Positions 11,561-23,531 of a stretch of 64,000 nt of DNA are shown piece after piece (position 1 is the first letter of the stretch; every line of letters starts with the position of its first letter). The notes under the pieces are model-generated. The model saw only the letters and a list, made by a program, of their open reading frames with translations. It had not been told where the DNA came from and searched no databases. Source of the DNA: Siphonodentalium dalli (taxonomy: Eukaryota > Mollusca > Scaphopoda > Gadilida > Siphonodentaliidae); the NCBI GenBank assembly GCA_032622095.1, contig CP136067.1:193898052-193962051 (forward strand). The letters run 5' to 3'. The position numbers were made by a program, and so were the translations under genes.

Positions 11561-12601
11561 GTTGTGGCACAACCACCCTGTCTCCACGTTCCTGTGGGTA
11601 GTTAATATATTGTCATCGGTAGTGTGGCCTCCCTTCTTGATATACTCACGTGGATGTCAGATGTTTCCTTGTGTATAAACATATATACTTCTATACTGCC
11701 AAAACGGGTGTTAGGTTGAAACTAGGCCCTATTGTTGCAGTTTGATCGACATTGCAAAAAATCACTTCCTGGGTTTATCACTGAGATTTCGGTTCACTTT
11801 AGACACAAAACCATATATATCCGCTCAAATGAATACGTTACAAAACACATATAAAACGCAGATTCTCTTGCAACTCAGAAGTTGATCGTTTTATCGGAAC
11901 ATTATTTGTGCCGCCATTTTGTTCTCCATCATCGCTTATATAGAACCATAGTAACCAGTTGCTTGTAACTATGAAGATACATACAGATACCATCCGATAA
12001 GACATAACGCCATAAGCAGGTGACATTTGAAGCACTGGTGATACTCTGGTCCGGATTACTTACTTGATGTGTACATACTGTCGATATCCAAATTGGCGGC
12101 TATCTTGGATGCCATCATGATATTATAACTTCCCTAATACGGGATTTGAACGAAGTCTTACATTTTCCATATATCGGAGGGCCCAAAATACAACAACATA
12201 AACTGAGCACTGTTAATTTATTCTTCGACACAACCTGCAGGAAGGGATTGGGGGGGGGGGGTGCCACGAATATATAAGGTCTGAATGAGCCCCATATTGC
12301 AGATATTTCCAATGCCATGTACAAAAAAATCCAAATCCATGTTTAAAGACAAATTATTACTAATACACTGGAGTCGACTGGACCAATTATTCAGACGAAA
12401 ATAAACTGGACCAAAATAGAGCATTAATAACGCAAAAGAAATATTTGTTCAGTTATAACATGGGGTGGGTCCGGCTTCTGGCTGGTGCAAAATGTTTCGG
12501 CACGTGAATGTTTCGGCACCTGCTTTTCATGGCGTTTCGGCACCTGGGTTTCGGTACTTGGTTAGTGGGCACTTCGGGCCGCAGATGATCGTATCTTAGT
12601 A

Positions 12602-13080
12602 TGTAAATTCAAATTCAAATTCTTTATTGGTAAAAAAAACCAAAAAACCTTTAGTTATAACAAGAAAGACAAAAAAGCAAACAAAACAAACCACGATTTC
12701 CAAACACAAATGTCATGAGCAATGTATATCAAATGGGTTGAGGTAAGTGAAGCTCACACATTACAGTTACTTGTTTACTGGGTATAGGCTACTTAATGGG
12801 AAGCTATACGATTTATTTAACTAAGTTATTTGCATAATGTATATTGTTTCCAGAAATGATGCAATGAGATTCAAATAGCAATATGGCTATAATCATGTGT
12901 TCTGGTCAGAAACAGAGACAAGATCTGTTGTTGAGATTGTATCATATAGCCTTATTTTATAGCATTCATTTATGAATTTCAAAAAGATTAACAGCATACC
13001 TGTTTCAGTGCAGGTAAGAATAAGTTCGAATTTGGATTTGTCACACATTAGTTGGTTGGAAAGATGAGTACATTTCTGTA
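12602..13080 (-). pseudogene. LINE 3' end fragment
   Basis: Read on the - strand, it ends in a tail of AATTTGAATTTGAATTTG type next to AATAAAG, as many CR1/jockey-like LINEs do. Just upstream a frame (about 13068 to 12905) reads KFELILTC..MLLIFLKFINE, which resembles the reverse transcriptase C-terminal region of such elements. No reverse transcriptase core is left. Confidence 0.5.
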
Positions 13081-13101
13081 ATGTCAGTGTTCATACACTG
13101 C

Positions 13102-13544
13102 CAAGCCTGCAAATAGCATGTCTGTCATTTGCAGAATGAGGTCCACAGAGGGTGAATTTAGTGACGCTATCCCGCAAAGCAGGCTAGCATAACTAAATCC
13201 CACACGGGGGCCTCATTCTGCTTAGGCCATCAACTGCTATGGCAGATCTAGGATCAGAATGAAGTTCACAGTTGAAGTTGGTGATGTTCACCCATTGGGC
13301 ACCTCGATTATGAATTTTATCTTCTGCAAATTAGGGGATATAGAAACTTCCCTGAAGGGAAAAAGTGACTAAAACCAATGTTAATTTGATACAATAGATA
13401 CTTCCCAGAAGATGAGGCCTAAGCAGAATGAGGTCTCCAGAGGGTGAATTTGGTGATGCTAGCCCGCTATGCGGGATAGCATCACTAAATTCACCCTCTG
13501 AGGACCTCATTCTGCAAATGACAGACACACTATTTTCAGGCTTG
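13102..13544. mobile_element. Double-palindrome MITE, copy 2
   Basis: Same architecture as 5871-6314: a palindrome at each end (13120-13230 and 13428-13530), inverted CAAGCCTG..GTCTGTCATT termini and a middle with TCTTCTGCAAATTAGGGGAT. The outer ends match well enough to call the borders. Confidence 0.8.
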
Positions 13545-13604
13545 TACACTGCCCGAGATCTTCATATCTGTTACAATGGACTCGGAGTATGAACTGAGAT
13601 TAAT

Positions 13605-14145
13605 CTTCAACGGGTCAGAGCAATATTTACACTATCTCTTGTCATGGTCAATTTTAGGTCTAATATGTATCTCTCTCTTTTATGTATCACTCTCTCTCTT
13701 AGGTATGTATGACTCGATATATAATGAAGAATGGAAATAAATAGAGGATCTACAACGAGTCCCCAATTTATAGCGAAATTTACAAAATGAGTCCAATTTA
13801 CTGGACGATTTTTGTAAATTCCGCTATAAACTGGGAACGAGTTATATATTCGGTTTATTACCTGATCCAAATACTTAAATCCACAAATGGGACGCGTAAC
13901 CACACATCGGCTTCTATAAGGCATGCGATGACGTTTCACGTAACTATGCGTTGTTTTCACGCGTGAAGAAATAGTCCCAGTAACCACATGATTTTAGAGT
14001 TATCCATCTTCATCCGCAATTTGTCCGTTTGACCACGTGTTTTCTGGGCCACATCTCGAGAAATTAACAAACTTCAAAAATCGATATCTGATCACTCTGA
14101 GCATTGATGGGTGGGTTCCTCGACTCGAATCAAATATTTTTTTAT
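13605..14145. repeat. Copy of 36.0-kb repeat plus fragment of the 440-bp MITE
   Basis: 13700-13988 contains an inner palindrome (ATTTATAGCGAAATTTACAAA and complement) and CGATGACGTTTCACGTAACT. Both are shared in inverse orientation with 36,180-36,480 and 55,720-56,110. 13989-14145 is a piece of the 440-bp MITE family. The 126-codon open frame on the - strand here is inside the repeat. Confidence 0.65.
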
Positions 14146-14606
14146 GATTGAAGGAGATTGGGATAGAATTGTTTCACACCATTTATTTTTTATCAATAGT
14201 CAATACTAATATGGTGAAGACTAAATGGTATATATGGTATAAGGTAGGATGACACATGCATTTAGAGACTTGTAAAATAGATAGTGGAACATGATTGGAA
14301 ACAAGAAAGAACAAGGAATACCTTTGGGATGCAATTCCTAATAAACAAATTAGTAAAAGGTGGGTGGGTTCTAAATTTTGCCGAGGAAAAGCAAGTTTTG
14401 CAAGTATGGGGTGGTGGTGGTGATACCTTGAGGTAGGAAAAAAAAAAGACTTTTGGGCCTCGTTTCTGGATTTTTTTTCCCCAGATCCCCCCCCCCCCCC
14501 CCACTGGTTAGACTGGGAATTACAAGTGTTGGAAAGTTATAAATGTTAGTCTCCATGTGTGTATCGGACCTGTAATTCGATGGATACGCGCGCCTGTGTG
14601 CACAGT

Positions 14607-15844
14607 CAGGGATGTGGCTAGAGGGGGGGGGGGTGGGGGGGGGGGTGTCTCACCCCCCCAGCAGAGAGCTATATTTTCAATAGTTGGAAATTTCATACCT
14701 GCCACAACGAAATTTCACACCAACAATAGGTTGAAAATGTTCTTGTAGTTTGATTATAAAACAATTTATTGGGGGAATTTATTGTTTTTCAACCAATATT
14801 TGCATATGTTCCTATTTTTGGTCAAAAATTTTGACAGAAATGGTCATCAGTTGGAAATTTTCCAACCTTAGGGGGGTGACAGGTTGGAAATTTCCAACAC
14901 TTGGAAAGCTTGTGTCCTGGTCTCTCCCCCGTGGCCAGTCAAAAACTTCTAGTTAATTTAAGAAAACAATATTGTCATACAATTGGTCAACATTGTCATT
15001 GGAATTGTCATCAGTTGGAAAATTTCCAACCTAAGTGGGGGTGTAGGGTTTGAAATTTCGAACAGTAGGAAGGCTTGAGGCTAGTCTAGATGTTAGGATT
15101 TTGCGATTTTCTTGTTCAGATTTCAAAATTTTCGCACACCGGGCCGAACCATGGTCGGCCCGGTGTGTCATTGCCCCATTCACATGGCCAATACAAAACT
15201 GCTAATTAGTTTAGCACAATATTTTACTACATTTGGTCAAACTTGTAGACATAAATGGTCATCAGTTGAAGAATTTTCCAACCTGAGGGGGAGTATGAGG
15301 TTTGAAATTTCCAACACTAGGAAAGCTTCAGTTGAGGCCAGTCTTGATGCTAGGATTTGAGATTTTGTTGTATAGTTTTCAAAATTTTCTCACACCGGGC
15401 CGAACAACCATGGTCGGCCCGGTGTTTCCTGGTCTGTTGTCGGTAGCTGTGTGCATTTGTCTGGAATTAGATCACTAGTTGTTTTTTTTGGGGCCAATTT
15501 TCAGGTTAAAATATCTTAATGTTCTCATACTGGGAAAATAGAAGCATGGCTTATGAATATATAGGAAATTAGGCCTGAGCATGAGGTACAAGGGGGGGGG
15601 GGGGTGAAAATGGAAATATGCAAAAAGTTGTGTTGGTACGATTCCGATTCAAAGGGGGGGGGGGTGCAAATGGAATTATGCAAAAAGTTGTGTCCGGGAG
15701 ATTCCGACTCAAGGGGGGGGGGGGTGCAAATGGAATTATGCAAAAAGTTGTGTTGGTGTGATTGCGACTCAAGGGGGGGGGGGTGCAGTTGGAAATTCCC
15801 AAGGTGGACACCCCCCCAGCGGAGACCCTCTAGCCACATCCCTG
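14607..15844. mobile_element. Non-autonomous hAT-type element with 8-bp target duplication
   Basis: Ends CAGGGATGTGGCTAGAGGG and CCCTCTAGCCACATCCCTG are inverted. The flanks tgcacagt (14599-14606) and tgcacagt (15845-15852) are identical, and 8 bp is the hAT signature. Inside: repeated TTGGAAATTTTCCAACCT, two hairpins CACCGGGCCGAACC..GGTCGGCCCGGTGTG (about 15137 and 15395), and four tandem units of about 59 bp (15593-15783) starting with a G run. No transposase frame. Confidence 0.9.
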
Positions 15845-15852
15845 TGCACAGT

Positions 15853-16925
15853 ATGCATGGTCTTTATATACTATAGAGTCCCAAAGTCAGTTATTAAATC
15901 AGGATAATCCATAAACAAAATTTATCGAGCGATAAATTTATATTCGATGATACACAATCGGTCTTTAATCCACGAAGATATATACCGGGGTAGATCTATT
16001 TATTTACGTTGTGCTATGACGATATGGATCGAATCTTATTGTATTGAGAAGAATGATAGCGGGACAGAACCTCTGTGGCGTATTTATCGTTCAGGGTCGT
16101 AAACGTGTTTACATTTACACAGGACATATAATTTATTGAACAGTAGCTTTGTACTGCCTCGTCGCGGATATCTGCTCAACAAACGCTGCGTTGGAATTTT
16201 AAAGTATCGATCTGTTGTACGTGCTGTATGCATTTAGTGCACGAACATTCAGGAAACAGGACTTTTTATGCCTATCGGCTTTAGTTTTCTGTTGTTGGAT
16301 CTACTTCACACGTCGTAAGTATACCCTATAGCGCAAATATAGTATAGAAATGTTTCATTTTCAAACTAATATCCTATCGCATGTCCTTTTAAGAAGGAAG
16401 TGGTGGCGGGGTCAAGCGATGGACTTTGAATGGAAATTCCCATGCAAATCTCTGAGATAACATGCCATTGTGTACATGTGAATCGGTTGCTCATGCAGGG
16501 AGTCAACATGTTAAAAAATTTACAACATTTAGAAGCCAAGGTAAATTATGCTGATGTGTCACTCTCACCTATATATATATATAACGGTTGCTCAGGAATT
16601 CAAACATCTTCACATGCAATTAAATAGTCACAGCATTTAGTTGGCAAGGTATCTCTGATTGAATAATATTTTCAAAATCATGTGTATAGGCCTACCCTTC
16701 AGCACTTTTTAGGTGAGAGTGACCTATTCACCGTAAAGCATAACTTCTACATGTGTTATTTCAAGCGAGGAAAATGAGGAATGAAGAGTCGCAAGAAAAA
16801 GTGCAGTGCAGTTACTAATTATAGGCGATCGTAGGCCCTATAGGGCTGTATCGACACTCGGTGTGGTCAGTTGAATTCGCATTTATTCAGCATTCTTCCA
16901 TTGTCCGAATACTCACCGTTTATTT
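15853..16925. other. Unique-looking DNA; possible 5' exon of the ankyrin gene
   Basis: Little repeat content. A GTAAGT donor at 16315 follows an ATG at 16268 (MPIGFSFLLLDLLHT). Spliced directly to 23472 this frame would stop soon, so it could only be a 5' UTR exon with a short upstream ORF. A degenerate duplication (GGTTGCTCA..CATTTAG..GGCAAGG) lies at 16480-16650. Confidence 0.25.
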
Positions 16926-16931
16926 AATTAA

Positions 16932-17322
16932 CCCTTTACCCAACAAAGCGGCCAAAAACGGCCAAATAAAGCTGCAACAGCCTAAATTATCTTGGGTCTG
17001 TCTCAATAAAACCATACAAATATGGATATCATTGGAACCGGCTCATTGACCACATTGTGATGGTTACAGTTATGCCCTGTGCCAATGCATTCTCTTATAT
17101 ATGCGAGTCGACCATAGGTCGCCTCGCATATATAAGAGAATGCATTGGCCTAAAAATAATCTTTTTTTAACACTTTTTACCATTTTTTCTTACATTCTTT
17201 AACAATTTTATAATTTTTAATGTGTTAAGCCAATGCATTCTCTTATATATGCGAGGCGACTATGGTCGACTCGCATATATAAGAGAATGCATTGGCACAG
17301 GGCCGTTCTGTTGGGTAAAGGG
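16932..17322. mobile_element. piggyBac-like MITE with two internal hairpins
   Basis: Flanked by TTAA at 16928-16931 and 17323-17326. Ends CCCTTTACCCAACA and TGTTGGGTAAAGGG are inverted. Inside are two near-perfect palindromes (about 17083-17151 and 17231-17299) built on GCCAATGCATTCTCTTATAT. TTAA targets and CCC-starting ends are typical of piggyBac relatives. Half copies lie at 25905-26090 and 49136-49252. Confidence 0.85.
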
Positions 17323-17635
17323 TTAAAATGGAATATCGAAATACTTCCCTTGTAATACACGTTTAGTCACATGTGCACGAGATTCACGTATGTACATATG
17401 TACGATGCTCTGGGACGGATAGTCCCGTACGTGTAGACGAAAATATTATGTGACCCCATGACATTCATAAATCACAAACATCAATTAGCAATAAGCAAGA
17501 ATTCATGTACATGAAACTGAACATGGATGCTTGTTATCGCTGATAAATGGGAAACGTTGTTAGGGGGAGACATAAGCGATTCTTTAATCCAAGAAGTATC
17601 AAAGTTGGAAAACGTCAGACAATGGTGTATGGATT

Positions 17636-17882
17636 CCCTTATAAAAAGTACCACGGTAAACCACGATAAATGTATACCCCGGTGCTGTACCATGGGATTT
17701 TGGCACAAATACCACGGTATACATTACCATGGTTACCACGGTACATTTACCGTGGTTAACCAAGATAAATGTACCGTGGTAATCCATGGTAAATGTACTG
17801 TTGTATTTAGGCCAACATCCCGTTGTATATATACAGTACCCCGGTACTTCATCGTGGTTTACCGTGGCACTTTTTATAAGGG
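17636..17882. mobile_element. Palindromic MITE rich in ACCACGGTA
   Basis: Inverted ends CCCTTATAAAAAGT and ACTTTTTATAAGGG. The interior contains many ACCACGGTA/TACCGTGGT phrases in both orientations. The 157- and 122-codon open frames that cross it are products of this symmetry. Confidence 0.75.
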
Positions 17883-18130
17883 TCCTGCCTCCTACATGTA
17901 TATGGGATGTATATGGTTCAAAATGTCCAACAACTATATAGAAAAACAAGATATATTGGGGTCGCACTCGAAGTATCCTAACACCAATGGGCAGTGTTAA
18001 AATAGATTTTCCTCAGATCTGGCTATATCTGAACTGTCGGAAGAGATGAGTGAAGTTTAAATTCGAAGGTGCACATCACCAACACGTTCCTTATCTTATG
18101 TAGAGTTACGGCCCTGTTTCTCTTACCACT

Positions 18131-18333
18131 CGCCAGAGGCGGACTAGATGGGTCTCCGTGGGGGGATCTGCGCCTCTTGAACCAGACCATTCGCACCCCC
18201 CTTGTGTTTGGAACTTTCCAACTGGTAGAAATGTAGGTACATAAGGTGAAAAATTCCCAACAAATATTGTGTCAGGCATAACATATCCAACTGTTGAACA
18301 TTTTGACCAACGGCCTGTGATCACGTCCCTGCC
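18131..18333. mobile_element. Short, degraded relative of the hAT-type element
   Basis: It contains GATGGGTCTCCGTGGGGG near the left and TCACGTCCCTG at the right, matching the ends of the 14.6 and 31.2 kb elements, with TTTCCAAC-type sequence between. No clean target duplication was found. Confidence 0.45.
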
Positions 18334-18799
18334 ACGTGTGTGTTCTCGAAAACCACAGTAAACACAGAAAAAGTGTGGTTCCCCAGCTTGTCCCCAATTG
18401 GAGAAACAAAATTAAGAACCCGGCAGTCATGTTTGGTTAACGAAGAACCAAAATGAGGAACCAAGTGTCATGATGAAAGACATTCTGGTTCTTCGTTATA
18501 GGAACCAAAATAAAGAAAACAAAATTGGGCACTGGAAACCAGAACAAATTAGTGAGAGCTATGCATTTTTCCTGATTCAAACAGTTTCATGATATTTGTT
18601 TAATTAAAAATTCGATCACCAAGTATTGATTATCTAAGTCAAATATTTGATTATGTCATGTCTGTTGATCATTAAATATTGATATTGCGATAGGATAAGT
18701 TACGGGCCACGGGTCCGTAGTAAAATCTCAGCTTAATCTGCATGATAATCACCCGATTTCAATCCAGTTGTCTATTGTGCAGTTGATCACATTGTATAC

Positions 18800-19245
18800 G
18801 GTTAAATGTACTCAATCCGATTAAAACCCCCTAAATTACGATTTCTTTGGCTTCGGGGGTAAAACATATTTGATTCGAGTCGAGGAACATACACATCAAA
18901 GCTCAGAGTGATCAGATATATATTTTTGAAGTTTGTTATTTCAACTATTTGTGACCCAGAAACAAGCCGTCAAAAGGATGGTCTCCGTAAATATTGCGAA
19001 TGAAGATGGATAACTAAAAAAACAAGTGGTAATACGGCCAAATACTCAAGTTAATATGGCCATATTTCGTTGAACAAAATGTTGATAAATAACACGTTTT
19101 GGGAAATTTGATACCATAGTTGACAGTGGTTAGCATTACTTTGTTGCAATTAATCGATTCTGATAACTGAAGCGTATTTTGAAGAAATGTTGTTGTTGTA
19201 TCTTGATGTTATGGGGACCCTCTGATCGGATTGAGTACATTTAAA
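18800..19245 (-). mobile_element. 440-bp MITE family, copy 2
   Basis: Inverse orientation to 3095-3544. It includes the ends ATGTACTCAATCCGATT and TCTGATCGGATTGAGTACAT. The CAATATTTGATTCGAGTCGAGG-like block and the ATCCATCTTCATTCGCAAT-like block are recognisable. Confidence 0.8.
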
Positions 19246-21480
19246 AACCATGCATGCATAGACGAACTGACGGTGCGTATATTTTGTTTTGTACCGTGAC
19301 CTTTGTTTCTGTCTAGTCTTCATTGTGATACGGTGTCATGCATGAAGTTACGGTGTGTAATATCTACATTTGATTATCAGAGAAATAAATTAAATTGAAC
19401 CGTTCCGGTGCTGCCGACACCTCATATAATATTTTATTTGCATCATATAACTAAAGCAGCGGTATTTGTCACCGAAAGAGACTATATAGTGTGGTCGTGG
19501 GAGAGTTGAGCCCCGAAGAAATTGGATACAAGCTGATTTTGGTGTTACTGGACGCGGACAAACACCAGGAACAACATATCCAAAATCCGCTCATGGAAAA
19601 CTCAGGATCCAAAATGGCGGTTGTTATAGGAAAATGCTGAATTTCTGCGGTAGGTGCTCCGATTAATGCGAAATTCGCAATGAATTGATTATAAACAATG
19701 CTTATATAATCGTAAACCGTGCAGAATGTCTGTCCCAAAATGGCAACCAAAATGTACAAAATCGAATGAAATAATTTTTTATTTCTTTTACAAAATTGAA
19801 TAGCTAGTCCTATATAAGAGCGAACAAACGCTCGATTTATGCGAGGAAGAATGCTTGTATATATACGAGAACTTTTGATCAGAGAGATGTTCGAATTGTC
19901 TGTAATGTATCCCACGAGAGAGCAAGCGAAATCAGGGTCTCATGAACAGATTAAATCTGGACCTTGGGGGCCCAGAAACGGAGAAATAACGCAGTTTTAT
20001 CTGTAATAATTATCTTTAATCGTGTGATATATGTGTAATTAAACAATTAAGTGGGATTCATTTGGGATGATTCGGTGACCTTTTCTAGAAGCAGGAAATA
20101 TATTTACTCAGAACAGTCGCACGAATGTGACCGATCATTTTTTATTTTGATATCCATACAACATCAAACCGTTCAAAATTCACTGCTATAGAACAGTATG
20201 GGAGATATTCCTGCATTTAGCATGAGCACGTGGGTGCATGGTAATGGTAAGATATTTTCCATAAAAGATACTGAAAACTAATAGTGCACATTGCGTGGTA
20301 ACATATTCCAGCTGTAAAGTGGCGACTGAAGTAAATTGAAAAAAATTGTCTACTAAGAAACCGGTTTGGTAGCAGCATGAAAATTAGTCATACACAAACT
20401 GTACGATGTACCGTCTCTTTGATCTGGTAAGATACGGTGCTAATAATTTGACAATATGAGTGTTTCTTTATAGTATAATAAGCATTGCTACATATTTGCA
20501 TGGTTTTATCACTGTATGAGCGTGTTGAACATTCCGGAAATGTAACTAGAATTTATACTGCAAGGGTATGCACTTAAATTTCTGCGTTACATTCAATTAT
20601 TAATCATCATGCCGAATCAAACTATCATGCACTGTGTGGCGAAACATAACGTCGTGTGTTACATGCCCGAAATTATTATTTTTGGCCCGATAGTGGGACG
20701 TTGATAAGCAGAAAACCCGAACTTTAAAGACGTAAATCATTGGGGGTTTGACTTGCGTTGCAGTGACCAATAAATCCTTCAGAAGGATCTCTTTTAATGA
20801 TATGTGTACCTTTAAATATATTTAACAATAGATTTGTATATTACCAATACGTATTTTCACTAATCTATGTGGTTATCCAATATGATGCTTTCTTCGTGGT
20901 ATAGCTAGGAGTGGCCATTTTGACAGCCAATTCATGATCGCGATTGTTTTACTTTCTGTCCATGTCACTCTATTCCCTCCCGTACTTTAATTTCACACAA
21001 ACTAGTATAACTCCGTAAATCCGATACCACAATATATCGTATAATGGCCTATTTCGAGAACCGATGTAATATAGACAACCAATTTGGACGCCATCTTGGA
21101 TAACATAGTTTCACCAAATCGGAATTTGGCGGATTTTGGATATGTTGTTCATGACGCTTTTCTGCGTTGAATGACACAAAAATAAGCTTGTATCTAATTT
21201 CTTCCGGGTTGATCACCAAATTCAGCTTCAACGACCACATGCACTATTCTATAGAAATCACATGTGTCCGGCTGTGCCACTGTTTATATGGTTTCCGGTT
21301 TATATCTTTGGTAATACAACAACAACAACAACAACGATGAAAGTGTCAATGACACTGTAGCTCAACTTGGAAAGGGAATAATTTAATGTGTTACTGTCGA
21401 TCGAGTTATTAGGAATGTGGAAAGTTGAATGTCTAATACTAGTTTATCAACATGAAGAGATATATATATATACATGTATA
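19246..21480. other. Intergenic DNA holding an inverted pair with a shared reading frame
   Basis: Mostly unremarkable AT-rich sequence. About 19489-19590 (+) and 21135-21242 (-) are diverged copies of one sequence whose frames agree: EEIGYKLILVLLDADK versus EEIRYKLIFVSFNAEK, each followed by EQHIQNP. No complete gene or splice structure could be assigned. Confidence 0.4.
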
Positions 21481-21489
21481 TAAAAGTAA

Positions 21490-22670
21490 AATCTAAGATG
21501 GTTGCTGGCGGCTATGCTTTCCAACAATTCAAAAACATTTGATAGCTTTAGTCATGCAAAGAGTAGAATCCAAAATGGCCGCTGGCAGCCATGTTTTAAT
21601 GCCGAATATCCCCAAAATGACTCGTTCCCATCTACATGTCAATTTCAACAGCCATGACAAATTTTATGATGATCAGACTAAAGGTACGACCTGTAGCCCA
21701 TGCTAAAGGATTTAGTCATACAAAGAGTAAAATCCAAGATGGCTGCCGGTGGCCATGTTTTTTGGCCGAATGACCCCAAAATAACTCGTTCCCATCTACA
21801 AGTCAATATTAACACCCACGACAAATGTCATGATGATCAGATGAACAGTACGACCTGTAGCCCGTGCTAATGGATTGAATTATGAAATCCAAGATGGCCG
21901 CTGGCAGCCATGTTTTTTTTCCGAATGACCCCAAAATGACTCGTTCCCATCTACATTCCAATTTCAACAGCCATGGCAAATTTTATGATGATCAGACTAA
22001 AGGTACGACCTGTAGCCCGTGCTAAAGGATTTAGTCATACAAAGAGTAAAATCCAAGATGGCTGCTGGCGGCCATGTTTTTTGGCCGAATGGCCCCAAAA
22101 TGACTCGTTCCCATTTATATGTCATTGTTAACTTCCATGACAAATTTCATGATGATCTGACTAAAGATACGACCTGCAGCCCGTGCTAAAGGATTTAGTC
22201 ATGCAAAGAGTAAAATCTAAGATGGCTGCCAGTGGCCATGTTTTTTGGCCGAATGACCCCAACATTAATAGTTGCCATCTACATGTCAATATTAACTTCC
22301 ATGACAAATTTCATGATGATCAGACGAACAGTACGACCTGTAGCCCGTGCTAATGAATTGAATTTTGAAATCAAAGATGGCCGCCGGCGGCCATGTTTTT
22401 TGGCCGAATGACCCCAAAATTACTCGTTCCCATCTACATGTCAATATTAACATCCACGACAAATTTCATGACAATAAGACGAACAGTACGGCCTGTAGCC
22501 CGTGCTAATGGATTGAATTTTGAAATCCAAGATGGCCACTGGCGGCCATGTTTTTTTTCCGAATGACCCCAAAATGACTCGTTCCCATCTACATGTCAAT
22601 ATCAACATCCATGACAAATTTCATTATAATCGGACCAAAGGTACGAACTGTAGCCCGTGCTAAAGGAAAT
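21490..22670 (+). repeat. Satellite array, about eight units of about 160 bp
   Basis: AAGATGGC(C/T)GC..GGCCATGTTTT recurs at about 21500, 21577, 21735, 21893, 22060, 22219, 22376 and 22533, spaced 157-165 bp apart except the first. Between them are CGTTCCCATCTACATGTCAA and ATGATGATCAGAC-type blocks. Short simple repeats follow: CA/CGCA at 22681-22731 and CAA at 22795-22817. Confidence 0.88.
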
Positions 22671-22819
22671 TGTTGACGAATCACGCACACACGCACACAC
22701 ACACGCACACACGCACACACACACGCACGACGGATACCAAGCCATGGCAATAGCTCAAACTTTACAAAGTAAAGTTGAGCTAAAAAAAAACAAACAACAA
22801 CAACAACAACAACAACAGT

Positions 22820-23203
22820 TCTTCAAAATACGCTTTAGTTATCAGAATCGAATTATTACAACAAAATAATGCTAACCGCTGTCAACTATGGTATAAAATT
22901 TCCCAAAACATGTTACTTATCAACATGTGTTTCAACGAAATATGGCCGTATTATCACTTGGGTATTACGAAATTTAGTCGCATTACTACTTGATTTTAGA
23001 GTTATCCATCTTCATCCGCAATTTTGTCCCAGACCTCGAGAAATAACAAATTTCAAAAATAGATATCTGATCACTTTGAGCTTTGACTGGTTCCTCGACT
23101 CGAATCAAATATTGTTTACCCCCCCCCCCCCCCCCTCCCCGAAGCCAAAGAAATAATAATTTTGGAGCGTTAATTCGGATTATGCATCTTTAGACAATAT
23201 TTG
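22820..23203 (+). mobile_element. 440-bp MITE family, copy 3
   Basis: Preceded by a CAA run, it contains TATCAGAATCGAATTATTACA, TTATCCATCTTCATCCGCAA and a C-run before GAAGCCAAAG. It ends ttatgcatctttag. It lies about 270 bp upstream of the first confident ankyrin exon, with an inverted copy downstream of that exon. Confidence 0.8.
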
Positions 23204-23471
23204 GTATGTTAGTTTATTGGTTATGGACACACGCAGGTCAACTTCGAATATGGGTGAGGTCCGCCCATTTTCATTTAAATTGAGAGCGAAATATCGCATT
23301 ACGAACGAGACAATATCGGGATGTTAAGATCTTAACGTGCTTAATTTCACTAAAGGCGAGCTCAATATTGCAATAAATGGGGTGTTCTATACTTCGATAG
23401 AATTGCCAGATAAAATTTTAATGTATGCATGCATGCTATAAGGTCCTATATGGACGGTTGTTTTCTTACAG

Positions 23472-23531
23472 GTTGACAGTGGAACTGGCATCCGGTTGAA
23501 CGGGATGGAAGCGCTTGAAAATGCTGCTGAG
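23472..23531 (+). CDS. Ankyrin gene exon 1 (possible start ATG at 23505)
   Basis: Acceptor ttcttacag, donor gtaagc. The whole 60 nt is open in phase 0 ([20 protein letters not shown]). Met at 23505 would give MEALENAAE as the N-terminus. Inverted copies of the 440-bp MITE flank it at about 0.3 kb on both sides. Confidence 0.7.

Noticed and set aside
13607-13987. 126-codon frame on the - strand
   Set aside because: Lies in a dispersed repeat whose other copies do not keep the frame open.
17527-18000. 157- and 122-codon frames on both strands
   Set aside because: Both cross the ACCACGGTA palindromic MITE; the frames mirror each other.
19469-19915. 148-codon frame on the - strand
   Set aside because: No recognisable family. 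The opposite strand of the same block has the better (shared) frame; likely a shadow.
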